Shown piece by piece: positions 1-8,124 of a DNA stretch of 21,869 nucleotides. The notes below the pieces were generated by a model, which had not been told where the DNA came from, did no database searches, and worked only from the letters and a program-made list of their open reading frames with translations. The stretch lies in the NCBI GenBank assembly GCA_964418595.1, contig CAYQMF010000119.1, positions 1 through 21,869 of the forward strand, given 5' to 3'. The stretch's first letter is position 1, and each line of letters starts with the position of its first letter. The position numbers and the translations under genes are program-made. This DNA comes from CAYQMF01 sp964418595 (lineage in GTDB: Bacteria; Planctomycetota; UBA1135; UBA2386).

Positions 1-780
1 CGCGCGCTCTGGTCGTACGGCGAGACCGGCTACCACTCGCTCGCCGCCGCGATCGTGCAGGAGCGCTACAAGCGCGAAGCGATGAGCGCGGCGTTCCGCA
101 TCCTCGGCGAAGGCCAGCTCAGCCTCACCAAGTTCCTGCTCGTCACCGACCGCGCGGTCGACCTGCGCGACTTCAGGGCGACGCTGCAGCACGTGCTCGC
201 GCGCGCGCACTTCGAGACGGATCTCTACGTGTTCGGCAACCTGTCGATGGACACGCTCGACTACTGCGGTCCTGCCGTGAACGAGGGGAGCAAGGGCGTG
301 CTGCTCGGGCTGGGCGAGCCCTGGCGCGACCTGCCGCGCGAGTTCTCGGGCGAGCTGCCGCAGGGGTTTTCGCGCGCGGCCGTGTTCTGCGGCGGCTGCC
401 TCGTGGTCTCGGGGCCGGCGTTCGCCGCCGAGCCCGACGCCGCACCGCGCCTCGCGCAGGCGCCGGCGCTCGCGTCGTGGCCGCTCGTGGTGCTCTGCGA
501 CGACGCCGAGCGGGTCGCGAAGAGTCCCATCAACTTCCTGTGGACGACGTTCACGCGCTTCGAGCCCGCCGCCGACATCCACGCCCGCGCGCAGCGGAGC
601 GTGCGGCACCAGGCGTCGTACTCGCCGCCGATCGTGATCGACGCGCGCAAGAAGCCGACCTACCCCGAGGAGCTGTTCGCCGACGCGGCGACGGCGAAGC
701 GGGTCGACCAACGCTGGGGCGAGTACTTCCCCGCCGGCAACGTGGCGATGGGCGACTCCGACCACGCCCACCTCGAGTGA
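1..780 (+). CDS. UbiD-family decarboxylase, C-terminal part (menaquinone branch-like)
   Basis: The reading frame is open from the first base and ends with TGA at 778-780, so this is the last 259 residues of a gene that starts upstream. The stretch LSLTKFLLVTDRAVDLRDF, followed by FETDLYVFGNLSMDTLDYCGP and NEGSKGVLLGLG, is the pattern of the UbiD C-terminal half. UbiD enzymes are prenylated-FMN-dependent (de)carboxylases. The wording here (FETDL, LSMDTLDY, GLGEPWRDLPREF) is closer to the SCO4490-type proteins of the futalosine menaquinone pathway than to ubiquinone UbiD. Those are thought to decarboxylate a dihydroxynaphthoate intermediate in the cytoplasm. The GTG at 55 is internal to the conserved region and is not the real start. 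The family call is firm. The pathway assignment is inference, because the N-terminal half and neighbouring genes are outside the window. Confidence 0.85.
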   Translation, partial: RALWSYGETGYHSLAAAIVQERYKREAMSAAFRILGEGQLSLTKFLLVTDRAVDLRDFRATLQHVLARAHFETDLYVFGNLSMDTLDYCGPAVNEGSKGVLLGLGEPWRDLPREFSGELPQGFSRAAVFCGGCLVVSGPAFAAEPDAAPRLAQAPALASWPLVVLCDDAERVAKSPINFLWTTFTRFEPAADIHARAQRSVRHQASYSPPIVIDARKKPTYPEELFADAATAKRVDQRWGEYFPAGNVAMGDSDHAHLE

Positions 781-782
781 CC

Positions 783-1787
783 ATGCGCGCGCTCCTTCCC
801 CTCGCCTGCCTCGGCGCCCTCGCCGCGCAGGCCCCCGCCCCCAACCCGCACTGGGGCGCGTCGGCCTGGCCGCGCCCGCGGCAGGAGCTGCGCGCCACGG
901 TCGCGTTCAACCGCTTCACCGAGTTCGACGGCGAGCGGCGCCGCTACAACGACGTCGACGTCACCGCCGGCTTCAACCTCGCGAGCCTGCAGTACAACCA
1001 CGAGCTGCTCACCGCCGGCGGCGGGCGCTGGACGCTGACCTTCGATGCCGGCGCGGGCTACAGCGCCAACCAGCCGACGGAGGCGTTCCAGAACGACTAC
1101 ATCCACGCCATCCGCAACCTCGCGCGCGTGCCGACCGACGGCCAGCGCGAGAGCCCGGAGTACCTCGCGGGCACCGCGATCACGCGCTGGTTCGGCAGCG
1201 AGGAGATCCATGCAGGCGACACCGCCAGCAGCCACGGCGACCTGCGCTGGAGCGCGTTGTGCGGCGTCGGGATGGTGGCGAGCACGCTCTACCACGAGGC
1301 CTACGCGCAGGTCGGCGGCTCGCTCTTCCTGCCCAGGCTCGGCACGCGCCTGCAGGTGCTCAATCGCAGCGGGCTCACGACCGCGAGCGATGCGTTCGAC
1401 GACGTCGCGCCGTTCACGAACTTGAGCCAGGTGAGCGCCATCTACGCGCCGCGCGACTTCTACCTCGGATCGTCGGGCACGGTCGGCGACGTGTTCGGCC
1501 GGGTCGCCGAGTGGCAGAACCTGCTGCCGTGGCGCTGGCCGCACGCGATCCACGAACTCGCCGGTCGCCCGGAGATCGGCCTACACCTCACCTACGACAC
1601 GGGTCTGTTCGTCGACACCTTCGACGACCCGCTCGACACGTGGTTCATCTCCATCAGCATCGAGTGGGCGACCGGCCTGCGCCTCGAGACCTGGAACGAC
1701 ATGCCCAACGGCACCGACTTCGGCCCCAGCTACGGCCTCATGCTCGGCTTCGATGTGCTGACCCTGTGGCGCGGAGGGGCGCGATGA
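783..1787 (+). CDS. Exported protein, probable outer-membrane beta-barrel, unknown function
   Basis: This 334-residue protein starts at ATG 783, two bases after the decarboxylase stop, so it may be translated by coupling; no Shine-Dalgarno sequence is visible. Residues 1-16 form a short signal peptide ending in AAQ. The rest is rich in alternating polar and aromatic residues typical of beta strands (for example GFNLASLQYNHELL, WTLTFDAGAGYSAN, FISISIEWATGLRLETW). It contains aromatic-rich segments and lacks hydrophobic helices, and it ends LMLGFDVLTLWRGGAR. This suggests a barrel in the outer membrane, but I do not recognise the family. A lipid A deacylase-like barrel was considered and not supported. 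The next gene overlaps by four bases (ATGA), so the two products probably work together. Confidence 0.7.
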   Translation: MRALLPLACLGALAAQAPAPNPHWGASAWPRPRQELRATVAFNRFTEFDGERRRYNDVDVTAGFNLASLQYNHELLTAGGGRWTLTFDAGAGYSANQPTEAFQNDYIHAIRNLARVPTDGQRESPEYLAGTAITRWFGSEEIHAGDTASSHGDLRWSALCGVGMVASTLYHEAYAQVGGSLFLPRLGTRLQVLNRSGLTTASDAFDDVAPFTNLSQVSAIYAPRDFYLGSSGTVGDVFGRVAEWQNLLPWRWPHAIHELAGRPEIGLHLTYDTGLFVDTFDDPLDTWFISISIEWATGLRLETWNDMPNGTDFGPSYGLMLGFDVLTLWRGGAR

Positions 1788-2338
1788 AGCGTACGATGAT
1801 GCGACTGCTCGCGCTGCTGCTGATGGTCGGCGTCGCCGCCTGCCGCACGGACATCGCGCTGGTCGACGACACGTTCGGCCACGAGCACATCCACGCCGGC
1901 CGCTTCGCGCACGTGCGCACCGCCCGCGCACCGCTGGCACTGCGCGGCGATGGCCGCGAGGTGCGCTTCGTGCTCGACGTCGCCATCGAGAACGACCGGG
2001 ATGAACCGTGGGTGGTCGAGGCGCGGGCGTTCGGCGTGGCTGCGGAGCGCGACCAGAGCGTGTGCACGACCCTCCGCCTCGACCTGCCGGAGAAGGCGGT
2101 GCTCGCCACCGTCCCCGCCCGCTCCGACCTCGACGTGCGCCTGCCGCTGCTGCTGCTCCTCGCCGACGGCAAGACCGTGTACGACGTCGAGGACGTCCCG
2201 ATCGTGCTGACGCTCGACGAAGGCGACCGCGAACTGCTGCACCGGCGCATCGTGGTCGGCACGTACTCGCAGACCGGTCAGATCATCCGCGTGTTCGCAC
2301 TCGCCACCGGCGGGCTGTTGTTGCTCTCGCTGCTGTAG
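1784..2338 (+). CDS. Putative lipoprotein of unknown function
   Basis: This 184-residue protein starts at ATG 1784, overlapping the upstream stop as ATGA, a clear sign of translational coupling. The N-terminus MKRTMMRLLALLLMVGVAAC is a lipoprotein signal peptide with lipobox V17-A18-A19-C20, so the mature protein should be lipidated at Cys20. The middle (about residues 50-165) reads as a beta-sandwich, with strands such as REVRFVLDVAIENDRDEPWVV and a Leu-rich run LPLLLLLADGK. The last 18 residues (IIRVFALATGGLLLLSLL) are hydrophobic and could form a C-terminal membrane segment, which is unusual for a lipoprotein. I do not recognise a family. Its coupling to the barrel-like protein suggests a periplasmic or membrane-bound partner of that protein. 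Confidence 0.7.
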   Translation: MKRTMMRLLALLLMVGVAACRTDIALVDDTFGHEHIHAGRFAHVRTARAPLALRGDGREVRFVLDVAIENDRDEPWVVEARAFGVAAERDQSVCTTLRLDLPEKAVLATVPARSDLDVRLPLLLLLADGKTVYDVEDVPIVLTLDEGDRELLHRRIVVGTYSQTGQIIRVFALATGGLLLLSLL

Positions 2339-2474
2339 GGGGAACGGACGACGGCCACGCGCCGCGCGCCGAACAGGCGGTGCAGCGGGCGCGTCACGTC
2401 TTCACCGCAACTTCACGGCACGCCCACCGCAGGATCACGTGCGTGCGAACCATGCCGGCCACGGAGATTCCGAC
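2339..2474. other. Intergenic spacer, no gene seen
   Basis: These 136 bases lie between the lipoprotein stop and the doubtful small ORF. They contain a short direct repeat of TTCAC (2401 and 2412) and a GC-rich stretch around 2357-2371. I see no clear promoter, terminator or RNA gene. Together with the small ORF, the stretch from 2339 to 2644 has no confidently real gene. Confidence 0.4.
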
Positions 2475-2744
2475 ATGCCCTACCTCTTCACCGATGACGG
2501 CGCGCCCGAGTCGCGCGAGTTCGCCGACAACTACGTCTGGGTCGACGATGCCGACTTCACTGCCCTGCTCACCCGGCTGCGCGCCGAGCGCGGCGGCGAG
2601 TCCCCGCATCTGGCGCCGCGACCGCCCGAGGGCAGGATGATGGGATGCGGCTCGCCCTCGTCCTCGTCCTCACTGCCTCGCTCGCGCCCGCATCGCTGCC
2701 CGGCCAGACCCCCAACGTGGTCTGGCTGGTCGCCGAGGACATGA
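2475..2744 (+). CDS. Doubtful small ORF overlapping the sulfatase start
   Basis: An ATG at 2475 is preceded by GGAG at 2463-2466 (8-base spacing), one of the better ribosome-binding sites in the window. The first 55 or so codons use almost only G or C at the third position, and give an acidic, protein-like sequence (MPYLFTDDGAPESREFADNY, then VWVDDADFTALLTRLRAERG). After about 2640 the frame becomes Ser/Pro/Arg-rich and overlaps the signal-peptide coding part of the sulfatase by 100 bases, where it looks like a shadow. Either it is a real 89-residue protein with a long overlap, or it is a gene of about 55 codons that lost its natural stop. A TGA at 2638-2640 lies in the neighbouring frame, right before the sulfatase ATG. 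I do not recognise any family. Confidence 0.35.
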   Translation: MPYLFTDDGAPESREFADNYVWVDDADFTALLTRLRAERGGESPHLAPRPPEGRMMGCGSPSSSSSLPRSRPHRCPARPPTWSGWSPRT

Positions 2745-5692
2745 GCGCGTGGCTGCCCTGCTACGGCGACGCGACGGTCGAGACGCCGGCTCTCGATCGC
2801 TTCGCCGCGGCGAGCGTGCGCTACACGCACGCGTTCGCGACGTCGCCGGTGTGCGCGCCGGCGCGGTCGTCGCTCATCACCGGCATGTTCGCCACGCGCA
2901 TCGGCACGATGCACATGCGCACGAACAGCCCGAGCGCCGAGGCGCTCGCCCGGGATCCTGACGCCTACGCCGACATCCCCGGCTACGAAGGCCTGCCGCC
3001 GCCGTTCGTGCGCTGCTTCCCCGAGCTGCTGCGCGCGCGCGGCTACTACTGCACGAATGCCGCCAAGAAGGACTACCAGTTCGAGGAGCCGGCGACGGTG
3101 TGGGACGAGTCGTCCAACCAGGCCCACTGGCGCAACCGCGCGGCGGGCCAACCCTTCTTCGCGGTGTTCAACCATGGTGGCACGCACGAGAGCCAGACGT
3201 TCCCCGCGACGAAGGCGAAGCCCCGGGTCGTCGATCGCACGAAGGTGCCGCTGCCGCCCTTCTACCCCGACACGCCTGCCGTGCGCGAAGCGGTTGCGCG
3301 CACGTACGACAACATCGCGGCGATGGATCGCTGGGTCGACGCGCGCCTGCGCGAGCTCGAGCAGGACGGGCTGCTCGCCTCCACCATCGTCATGTTCTAC
3401 AGCGACCACGGCGTCGGTCTGCCGCGCGGCAAGCGCTCGTGCTACGACACCGGGACGCGCGTGCCGCTGCTCGTGCGCTTCCCGGACGGGCATGGTGCCG
3501 GCACGACCGACGATCGCGTCGTCTCGTTCGTCGACTTCGGACCCACGGTGTTGTCGCTGTGCGGCCTCGACCCCGATCGCCGACTCGACGGCGTGCCCTT
3601 CCTCGGCGCACACGCGCGGCCGGGCAGCGGGCTCGCCTTCGCCCACGCCGACCGCTTCGACGCCGTGTACGACCGCCAGCGCAGCGTGCGCGACGGGCGC
3701 TTCCGCTACGTGCGCAACCACCGCACCGACCTGCCCTACCTGATCGCGAACGCGTACCGCGAGCAGATCCCGATGACGGCCGACCTGTACGCGCTGCGCG
3801 ACGCCCCGTTGGCGCGCCAAGAGCAGTGGCAGCTCGCCGCGCGCACGCGACCGGCCGAGGAGTTCTACGACTCGGCGGCCGACCCCTGGGAGGTGCGCAA
3901 CCTCATCGACGCACCGGAGCACCGGGAGCACATCGCGCGGCTGCGCGCCGCGCTGGATGCGTGGGTCGCCGACACCGGCGACCTCGGCTTCGTCCTGCCC
4001 GAGACCCGCCTCGTGCGTGAGCACATCTGGCCGCCCGATGGCGTGCAGCCGACCACGCCGGCTGCCGTGCTCGAAGGCGAAGCGCAGGCCGACGGCGTGC
4101 GCGTGACCCTGCGCTGCGAAGACCCCGGCGCCTCGATCGGCTGGCGCACGCAGCGGCAGGGAGCGTGGCATGTGTACACGGGGCCGTTCACGGTCCCGAA
4201 CGGCGCCACGCTGAACGTGCGCACGCACCGCATCGGCCATCGCCAAGACACCGTCGAGCGCGCCGTCAGCGACCTGGCCGCGCCGCGCCGCCGCCCACCC
4301 AACGTGCTCGTCATCGTCGCCGACGACCTCGGCGCGATGGACGTGGGGCCGAGCAACCCGGCGTGCGCGTACGACACGCCCGCCCTCGACGCATTCGCGC
4401 GCACCGCGGTGCGGTTCACGCACGGCTACGCCGCGAGCCCGGTGTGCTCGCCGACGCGCTACAGCCTGCTCACCGGGCGCTACCCGACGCGCGTGGCGGC
4501 GACCGAGTGGTTCTCCGGCAAGCGCGTCGAGACCTTCCGCCCGGCGGAGTCGACCGACCGCATGCCGCTCGAGGAGGTGACCGTCGCGGAGGTACTGAAG
4601 GCGCACGGCTACGCGACCTTCTTCGCCGGCAAGTGGCACCTCGGCCCGACCGAGGAGTTCTGGCCGGAGGCGCAGGGCTTCGACGTGAACAAGGGCGGCT
4701 TCGCGCGCGGCGGGCCGTACGGCCCGGGACAGTACTTCGTGCCCTACGGCAACCCGCGCCTCGAGGACGGCCCACCCGGCGAGCACCTGCCCGACCGCCT
4801 CGCGAGCGAGACCTGCGCGTTCCTCGAGCAGCATCGCGACGGACCGTTCCTGGCGTGGCTGTCGTTCTACTCCGTGCACACGCCGCTGGTCGGCCGCCCG
4901 GATCTCGTCGCGAAGTACGAGAAGCGCATGGCCGCGCTGCGCCGGGACGGCGAGGCCGAGTTCGGTCCCGAGGAGCAGGTCTACCGTAGCGAGCGGCAGC
5001 GGCAGACGCGCGTGCTGCAACGGCACGCGGTCTACGCCGCGATGGTCGAGGCGATGGACCAGGCGATCGGCAAGGTGCTGGCCCGGCTCGATGCGCTCGG
5101 GCTCGCCGACGACACGATCGTGGTGTTCACCTCCGACAACGGCGGCCTGTCGACCTCCGAGGGCTCGCCGACGAGCAACCTGCCGTTCCGCGCGGGGAAA
5201 GGCTGGCTGTACGAGGGCGGCCTGCGCACGCCGTGGCTCGTGCGCGCGCCGGGGATCACCGCGAAGGGCGCGACCGACGCCACGCCGATCAGCACCATCG
5301 ACCTGCTGCCGACCGTGCTCGACCTCGCCGGCCTGCCGGCGGTGACGCACGCGGTGGACGGCGCGAGCTTCGCGCCGCTCCTGCGCGGCAGCGACGCGGC
5401 CGCGCTCGCCGCGCGCCCGCTCTTCTGGCACTACCCCCACTACGGCAACCAGGGTGGCTTCCCCGGCGGCGCCGTGCGCATCGGCATGTGGAAGCTGATC
5501 GAGCGCTTCGAGGACGGGCGCGTGCATCTCTTCGATCTCGCCCACGACCCCGGCGAGCGCACCGACCTCGCCGCCGCCGAGCCGGACCGCGTGGCGACGC
5601 TGCGCGCGAGGCTGCGCGAGTTCCAGCGCGCGCAGGACGCGCGCTTCCTCCGGCCGCGCCCCGACGGGCCGGAGCCGTGGCAGCCGCGGTAA
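2645..5692 (+). CDS. Secreted twin-domain sulfatase (two sulfatase domains fused)
   Basis: This 1015-residue protein has a signal peptide (residues 1-20, MRLALVLVLTASLAPASLPG) and two type I (formylglycine) sulfatase domains. Domain 1, about 23-455, has metal-site residues E31-D32, the modification motif C70-A-P-A-R and SDHG (D254, H255) with K263. It resembles the heparan N-sulfatase-like branch with KKDY near residue 141. A linker at about 470-545 (VRVTLRCEDPGASIGW, then YTGPFTVPNGATLNVRT) looks like the small beta domain found after hexosaminidases. Domain 2, about 553-1010, has NVLVIVADDLG (D560, D561), C601-S-P-T-R, GKWHLG (K663, H665), SDNG (D831, N832) and K852. Both cysteines suit conversion by a formylglycine-generating enzyme. 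The likely role is hydrolysis of sulfate esters or N-sulfate on algal or animal polysaccharides outside the cytoplasm; the substrate cannot be told from sequence. Confidence 0.93.
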   Translation: MRLALVLVLTASLAPASLPGQTPNVVWLVAEDMSAWLPCYGDATVETPALDRFAAASVRYTHAFATSPVCAPARSSLITGMFATRIGTMHMRTNSPSAEALARDPDAYADIPGYEGLPPPFVRCFPELLRARGYYCTNAAKKDYQFEEPATVWDESSNQAHWRNRAAGQPFFAVFNHGGTHESQTFPATKAKPRVVDRTKVPLPPFYPDTPAVREAVARTYDNIAAMDRWVDARLRELEQDGLLASTIVMFYSDHGVGLPRGKRSCYDTGTRVPLLVRFPDGHGAGTTDDRVVSFVDFGPTVLSLCGLDPDRRLDGVPFLGAHARPGSGLAFAHADRFDAVYDRQRSVRDGRFRYVRNHRTDLPYLIANAYREQIPMTADLYALRDAPLARQEQWQLAARTRPAEEFYDSAADPWEVRNLIDAPEHREHIARLRAALDAWVADTGDLGFVLPETRLVREHIWPPDGVQPTTPAAVLEGEAQADGVRVTLRCEDPGASIGWRTQRQGAWHVYTGPFTVPNGATLNVRTHRIGHRQDTVERAVSDLAAPRRRPPNVLVIVADDLGAMDVGPSNPACAYDTPALDAFARTAVRFTHGYAASPVCSPTRYSLLTGRYPTRVAATEWFSGKRVETFRPAESTDRMPLEEVTVAEVLKAHGYATFFAGKWHLGPTEEFWPEAQGFDVNKGGFARGGPYGPGQYFVPYGNPRLEDGPPGEHLPDRLASETCAFLEQHRDGPFLAWLSFYSVHTPLVGRPDLVAKYEKRMAALRRDGEAEFGPEEQVYRSERQRQTRVLQRHAVYAAMVEAMDQAIGKVLARLDALGLADDTIVVFTSDNGGLSTSEGSPTSNLPFRAGKGWLYEGGLRTPWLVRAPGITAKGATDATPISTIDLLPTVLDLAGLPAVTHAVDGASFAPLLRGSDAAALAARPLFWHYPHYGNQGGFPGGAVRIGMWKLIERFEDGRVHLFDLAHDPGERTDLAAAEPDRVATLRARLREFQRAQDARFLRPRPDGPEPWQPR

Positions 5693-5767
5693 GCGAGGAG
5701 CGCGAGAAAGCACCAGAAAACGCAGCCGCCGCGTGCGTGGGGCTCCCGGCCAGACAAGAGCCGGCGT

Positions 5768-5783
5768 CCGGGCGATCGCCCGG
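5768..5783. repeat. 16-bp perfect palindrome upstream of the beta-helix gene
   Basis: CCGGGCGATCGCCCGG is its own reverse complement, and ends 16 bases before the ATG of the beta-helix gene. It lies in the 107-base gap after the sulfatase stop. It could be an operator half-site pair for a dimeric regulator, or fold as a hairpin over the ribosome-binding region. A second possible stem, GGCTC (5741-5745) with GAGCC (5758-5762), lies just upstream. There is no T-tract, so a simple intrinsic terminator is unlikely. Confidence 0.5.
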
Positions 5784-5799
5784 CGAACCCACGAACCCC

Positions 5800-7506
5800 A
5801 TGCGAATCCCGATCCTCGTCGCCCTCTCGCTCGCCCTCGGTGCGGGCTCTACCGCGGCCCAGTGTGCCAACCTCGTGTTCCCCGGTGCGATCCCGCCCTC
5901 GCCGTGGACGGCCGCCGGCTCGCCCTACTGCGTGGTGGCGAGCGTCACGATCCCGACGCCGCTCGTGATCCAGGCCGGCACCGTGATCGAGGTGCACGGC
6001 ACGCACAGCATCACGACCGGCGCGACGCTGACGGTGAACGGGACGGCGGCAGCACCGGTGAAGATGTGGCGCGGCGGCGGGGCGACGAGTTGGAAGGGCC
6101 TCATCGTCGGAACCGGCGGGACGGTGCTCGAACACCTGCACGTCTCCGATGCCGCGGAGTCGGGGATCCAGGTGCTCGCCACCGACGTGACGCTGCGGCA
6201 CTGCGTGGTGACGCACTGCCGGAGCGCCCTCGGCGGCGGCGTGAAGGTCGCCCCGCCGAACGGGGTCACGGGTCTCGTGACCCTCGACCACTGTGCGATC
6301 ACCGACAACGATTCGACCGGCCACGCCGGTGGGCTGGACGCGACGATGCCCGCCGGCACCGAACTGCGCATCGTCGATTCGCTCATCGCACGCAACCGGA
6401 GCAACCCGGCCGCGGCGAACGGCGGCTACGTCGGCGGTGGCGCCCTGTTGCAGGGCGCGGGCACCGCGACGCTGACGCGCACGACCATCCGCGACAATGG
6501 GTCGACGGCGCTGTGCAACACGGTCTACTACTGCGGCACGACCGGCGGCGGCGGCGGGATCTGGGCCGACATCGCCACGCTGGCGCTGCGACAGTGCGTG
6601 TTCTCCGCCAACACCGCCCGCGCGATCGGCGCCGGCGGCAGCAGCAGCAACGCGCACGCACTCGGCGGCGGGTTGCGTGCGGCCAGCGCCTCGCTGCTCG
6701 TCGAGAACTGTGCGTTCGCCTGCAACAGCGCCGCGGCATCCAGTGGAACCACCTTGTCGCGCGGTAGCGGCATCTACTCGACCACCACCACCGCGACACT
6801 CTCGCACGTCACCTTCTACAACAACGTCGGCGGCGGCGGTGCGAGCGGCAACAACGTCTACGTCGCCGGCGGCACGCTGGCCGCCGACCACTGCATCGTC
6901 TTCAGCCGCACCGGCACCGGCGGTCACGGCATCGCCGGCACCGCGACCTTCGAGTACTCCGACATCGAGGGCGGCTACCCCGGCACCGGCAACTTCTCGG
7001 CGACGCCGGGCTTCGCCAACCCCGACGGCTGCGACTGCGCCGCGCTCGCGCTCGGCACGGGTGCGCCGGTGGTCGACATGGGCGACCCGCAGGCGAGCGC
7101 CAACGACGCGTGCACCCCGCCCGGCTCGGGCGCGGCACGCGCCGACGTCGGCCACCTCGGGGGCCCCGCCAACTGCGGCTGGGTCCGTACCGCGGCGCCG
7201 TTCACGCTCGGCATCGTCCCGCCGCACCTCGACCGCGGCTGGGGCGCATCGCCGATCTACACCGGCCTCGACGGCGGCGGCCCCGGCGAACCCGCCGCGG
7301 TCCTGCTCACCGGCTTCGACAACACGCCGATCGCGCCGCTGTGGTTCAACGACCTGTTCGGCGTCGTGTGTGCCGACCGCCGCGGGCTCATGAAACTCAC
7401 GTTGCCGTTGGCACCCGCGGGCCTGCAGTCGCTGCAGTTCACCGGCGTCACGCTGCGCAACGGCGCGATCCTGTTCACGCCCCCGCAGACGCTGCGGATC
7501 CGCTGA
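5800..7506 (+). CDS. Secreted right-handed beta-helix repeat protein
   Basis: This 568-residue protein starts at ATG 5800. Residues 1-20 are a signal peptide ending in TAA before QCANL. Residues about 45-410 show the repeating turns of a parallel beta-helix (pectate-lyase-like fold), for example VTLRHCVVTHCRSALGGGV, LVTLDHCAITDNDSTGHAGG, LRIVDSLIARNRSN, ATLTRTTIRDNGS, LALRQCVFSANTARAIGAGG and ATLSHVTFYNNVGGGG. Gly-rich insertions and Cys residues recur between turns. The segment FEYSDIEGGYPGTGNFSATPGF and the VVDMGDPQ region are typical of planctomycete choice-of-anchor or polymorphic outer membrane-like helix proteins. The last 110 residues look like a separate small beta domain. No catalytic residues are obvious, so polysaccharide binding or surface structure is as likely as lyase activity. 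It follows the sulfatase in the same direction, but with 107 bases between them. Confidence 0.8.
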   Translation: MRIPILVALSLALGAGSTAAQCANLVFPGAIPPSPWTAAGSPYCVVASVTIPTPLVIQAGTVIEVHGTHSITTGATLTVNGTAAAPVKMWRGGGATSWKGLIVGTGGTVLEHLHVSDAAESGIQVLATDVTLRHCVVTHCRSALGGGVKVAPPNGVTGLVTLDHCAITDNDSTGHAGGLDATMPAGTELRIVDSLIARNRSNPAAANGGYVGGGALLQGAGTATLTRTTIRDNGSTALCNTVYYCGTTGGGGGIWADIATLALRQCVFSANTARAIGAGGSSSNAHALGGGLRAASASLLVENCAFACNSAAASSGTTLSRGSGIYSTTTTATLSHVTFYNNVGGGGASGNNVYVAGGTLAADHCIVFSRTGTGGHGIAGTATFEYSDIEGGYPGTGNFSATPGFANPDGCDCAALALGTGAPVVDMGDPQASANDACTPPGSGAARADVGHLGGPANCGWVRTAAPFTLGIVPPHLDRGWGASPIYTGLDGGGPGEPAAVLLTGFDNTPIAPLWFNDLFGVVCADRRGLMKLTLPLAPAGLQSLQFTGVTLRNGAILFTPPQTLRIR

Positions 7507-8092
7507 GCGGCCCGCAGTCGAGGAAGCGTTGCAGCACCGCCCGCGCATACTTCAGGTCGTCGTACGCCGTCGCCAGGGACACGCCCTGCGCGGCGGCGAT
7601 CTCCGCCACCGGCCAGCCCGCGAACGCGTGCAGCTCGAGCGCGACCGCGCTGCGCTCGTGGCGGTCACGCAAGTGCTCGAAGCCTTCGCGCACCTGCGCC
7701 AGCGCCGCGGGCGGCACGCGCAGATCTCCCACCAGCACCGTGGTATCGTGCGCCGCCGGCCTGCCGCCGCCGCGACGCAACGCGCTGCGGCGGCGCGCGG
7801 CGTCGATGCTGAGGTTGCGCATGGCCCGCCCCGCCACGTTGAGGAAATGCGCGCGATCCTTCCACTCCGCCCGTTCGCCGTCCGGCGCGAGCAACAGCCG
7901 CAGGCACACTTCGTGCGCCAGCTCCGTGGGCTGCAGCGGCGGGTCGCTGCGCCCATCGACCAGCCGGCGTGCCTCGACCCGCAGCGCCTCGTACACGAGG
8001 CGCAGGCGCGCGTCGTCGTCGACGGGCTGACCCGCGCGCAGCCGGTGCAGGAGCGCGGTGATCTCGGGTTCGGCGGCGAAGTCGTGCGGCAT
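7475..8092 (-). CDS. ECF-type RNA polymerase sigma factor (TIGR02999-like)
   Basis: This 205-residue protein reads from ATG 8092 down to TGA at 7475. The open frame extends further upstream to 8254 but that part is Arg/Pro-rich, so the ATG before PHDFAAEPEITALLHRL was chosen. Region 2 spans about residues 30-100 (LAHEVCLRLL, then RAHFLNVAGRAMRNLSIDAARRR), and region 4 about 130-192 (ELHAFAGWPVAEIAAAQGVSLATAYDDLKYARAVLQRF, the helix-turn-helix). The wording matches the acidobacterial/planctomycete sigma group TIGR02999. No anti-sigma factor is adjacent. Instead it is divergent from a Ser/Thr kinase, with only 32 bases between the two starts. A TATGCT sequence (plus-strand 8114-8119) about 21 bases upstream could be a -10 element. 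Its 3' end overlaps the convergent beta-helix gene by 32 bases. Confidence 0.88.
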   Translation of the reverse strand: MPHDFAAEPEITALLHRLRAGQPVDDDARLRLVYEALRVEARRLVDGRSDPPLQPTELAHEVCLRLLLAPDGERAEWKDRAHFLNVAGRAMRNLSIDAARRRSALRRGGGRPAAHDTTVLVGDLRVPPAALAQVREGFEHLRDRHERSAVALELHAFAGWPVAEIAAAQGVSLATAYDDLKYARAVLQRFLDCGPLSGSAASAGA

Positions 8093-8124
8093 GACGGGAC
8101 CGGGGCGGGGCGCAGCATAGCCGC

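Noticed and set aside
783..1787. Lipid A deacylase (LpxR-type) assignment
   Set aside because: The protein looks like an outer-membrane barrel, but I could not find the catalytic residues in the expected arrangement.
2531..5713. Long open frame on the minus strand opposite the sulfatase
   Set aside because: The opposite frame encodes a clear twin sulfatase with all motifs; long antisense frames are normal in such GC-rich DNA, and this one is Arg/Ala-rich without domains.
5440..7548. Minus-strand open frame of about 700 codons opposite the beta-helix gene
   Set aside because: Shadow of the beta-helix gene; the plus-strand frame has a signal peptide and clear repeats.
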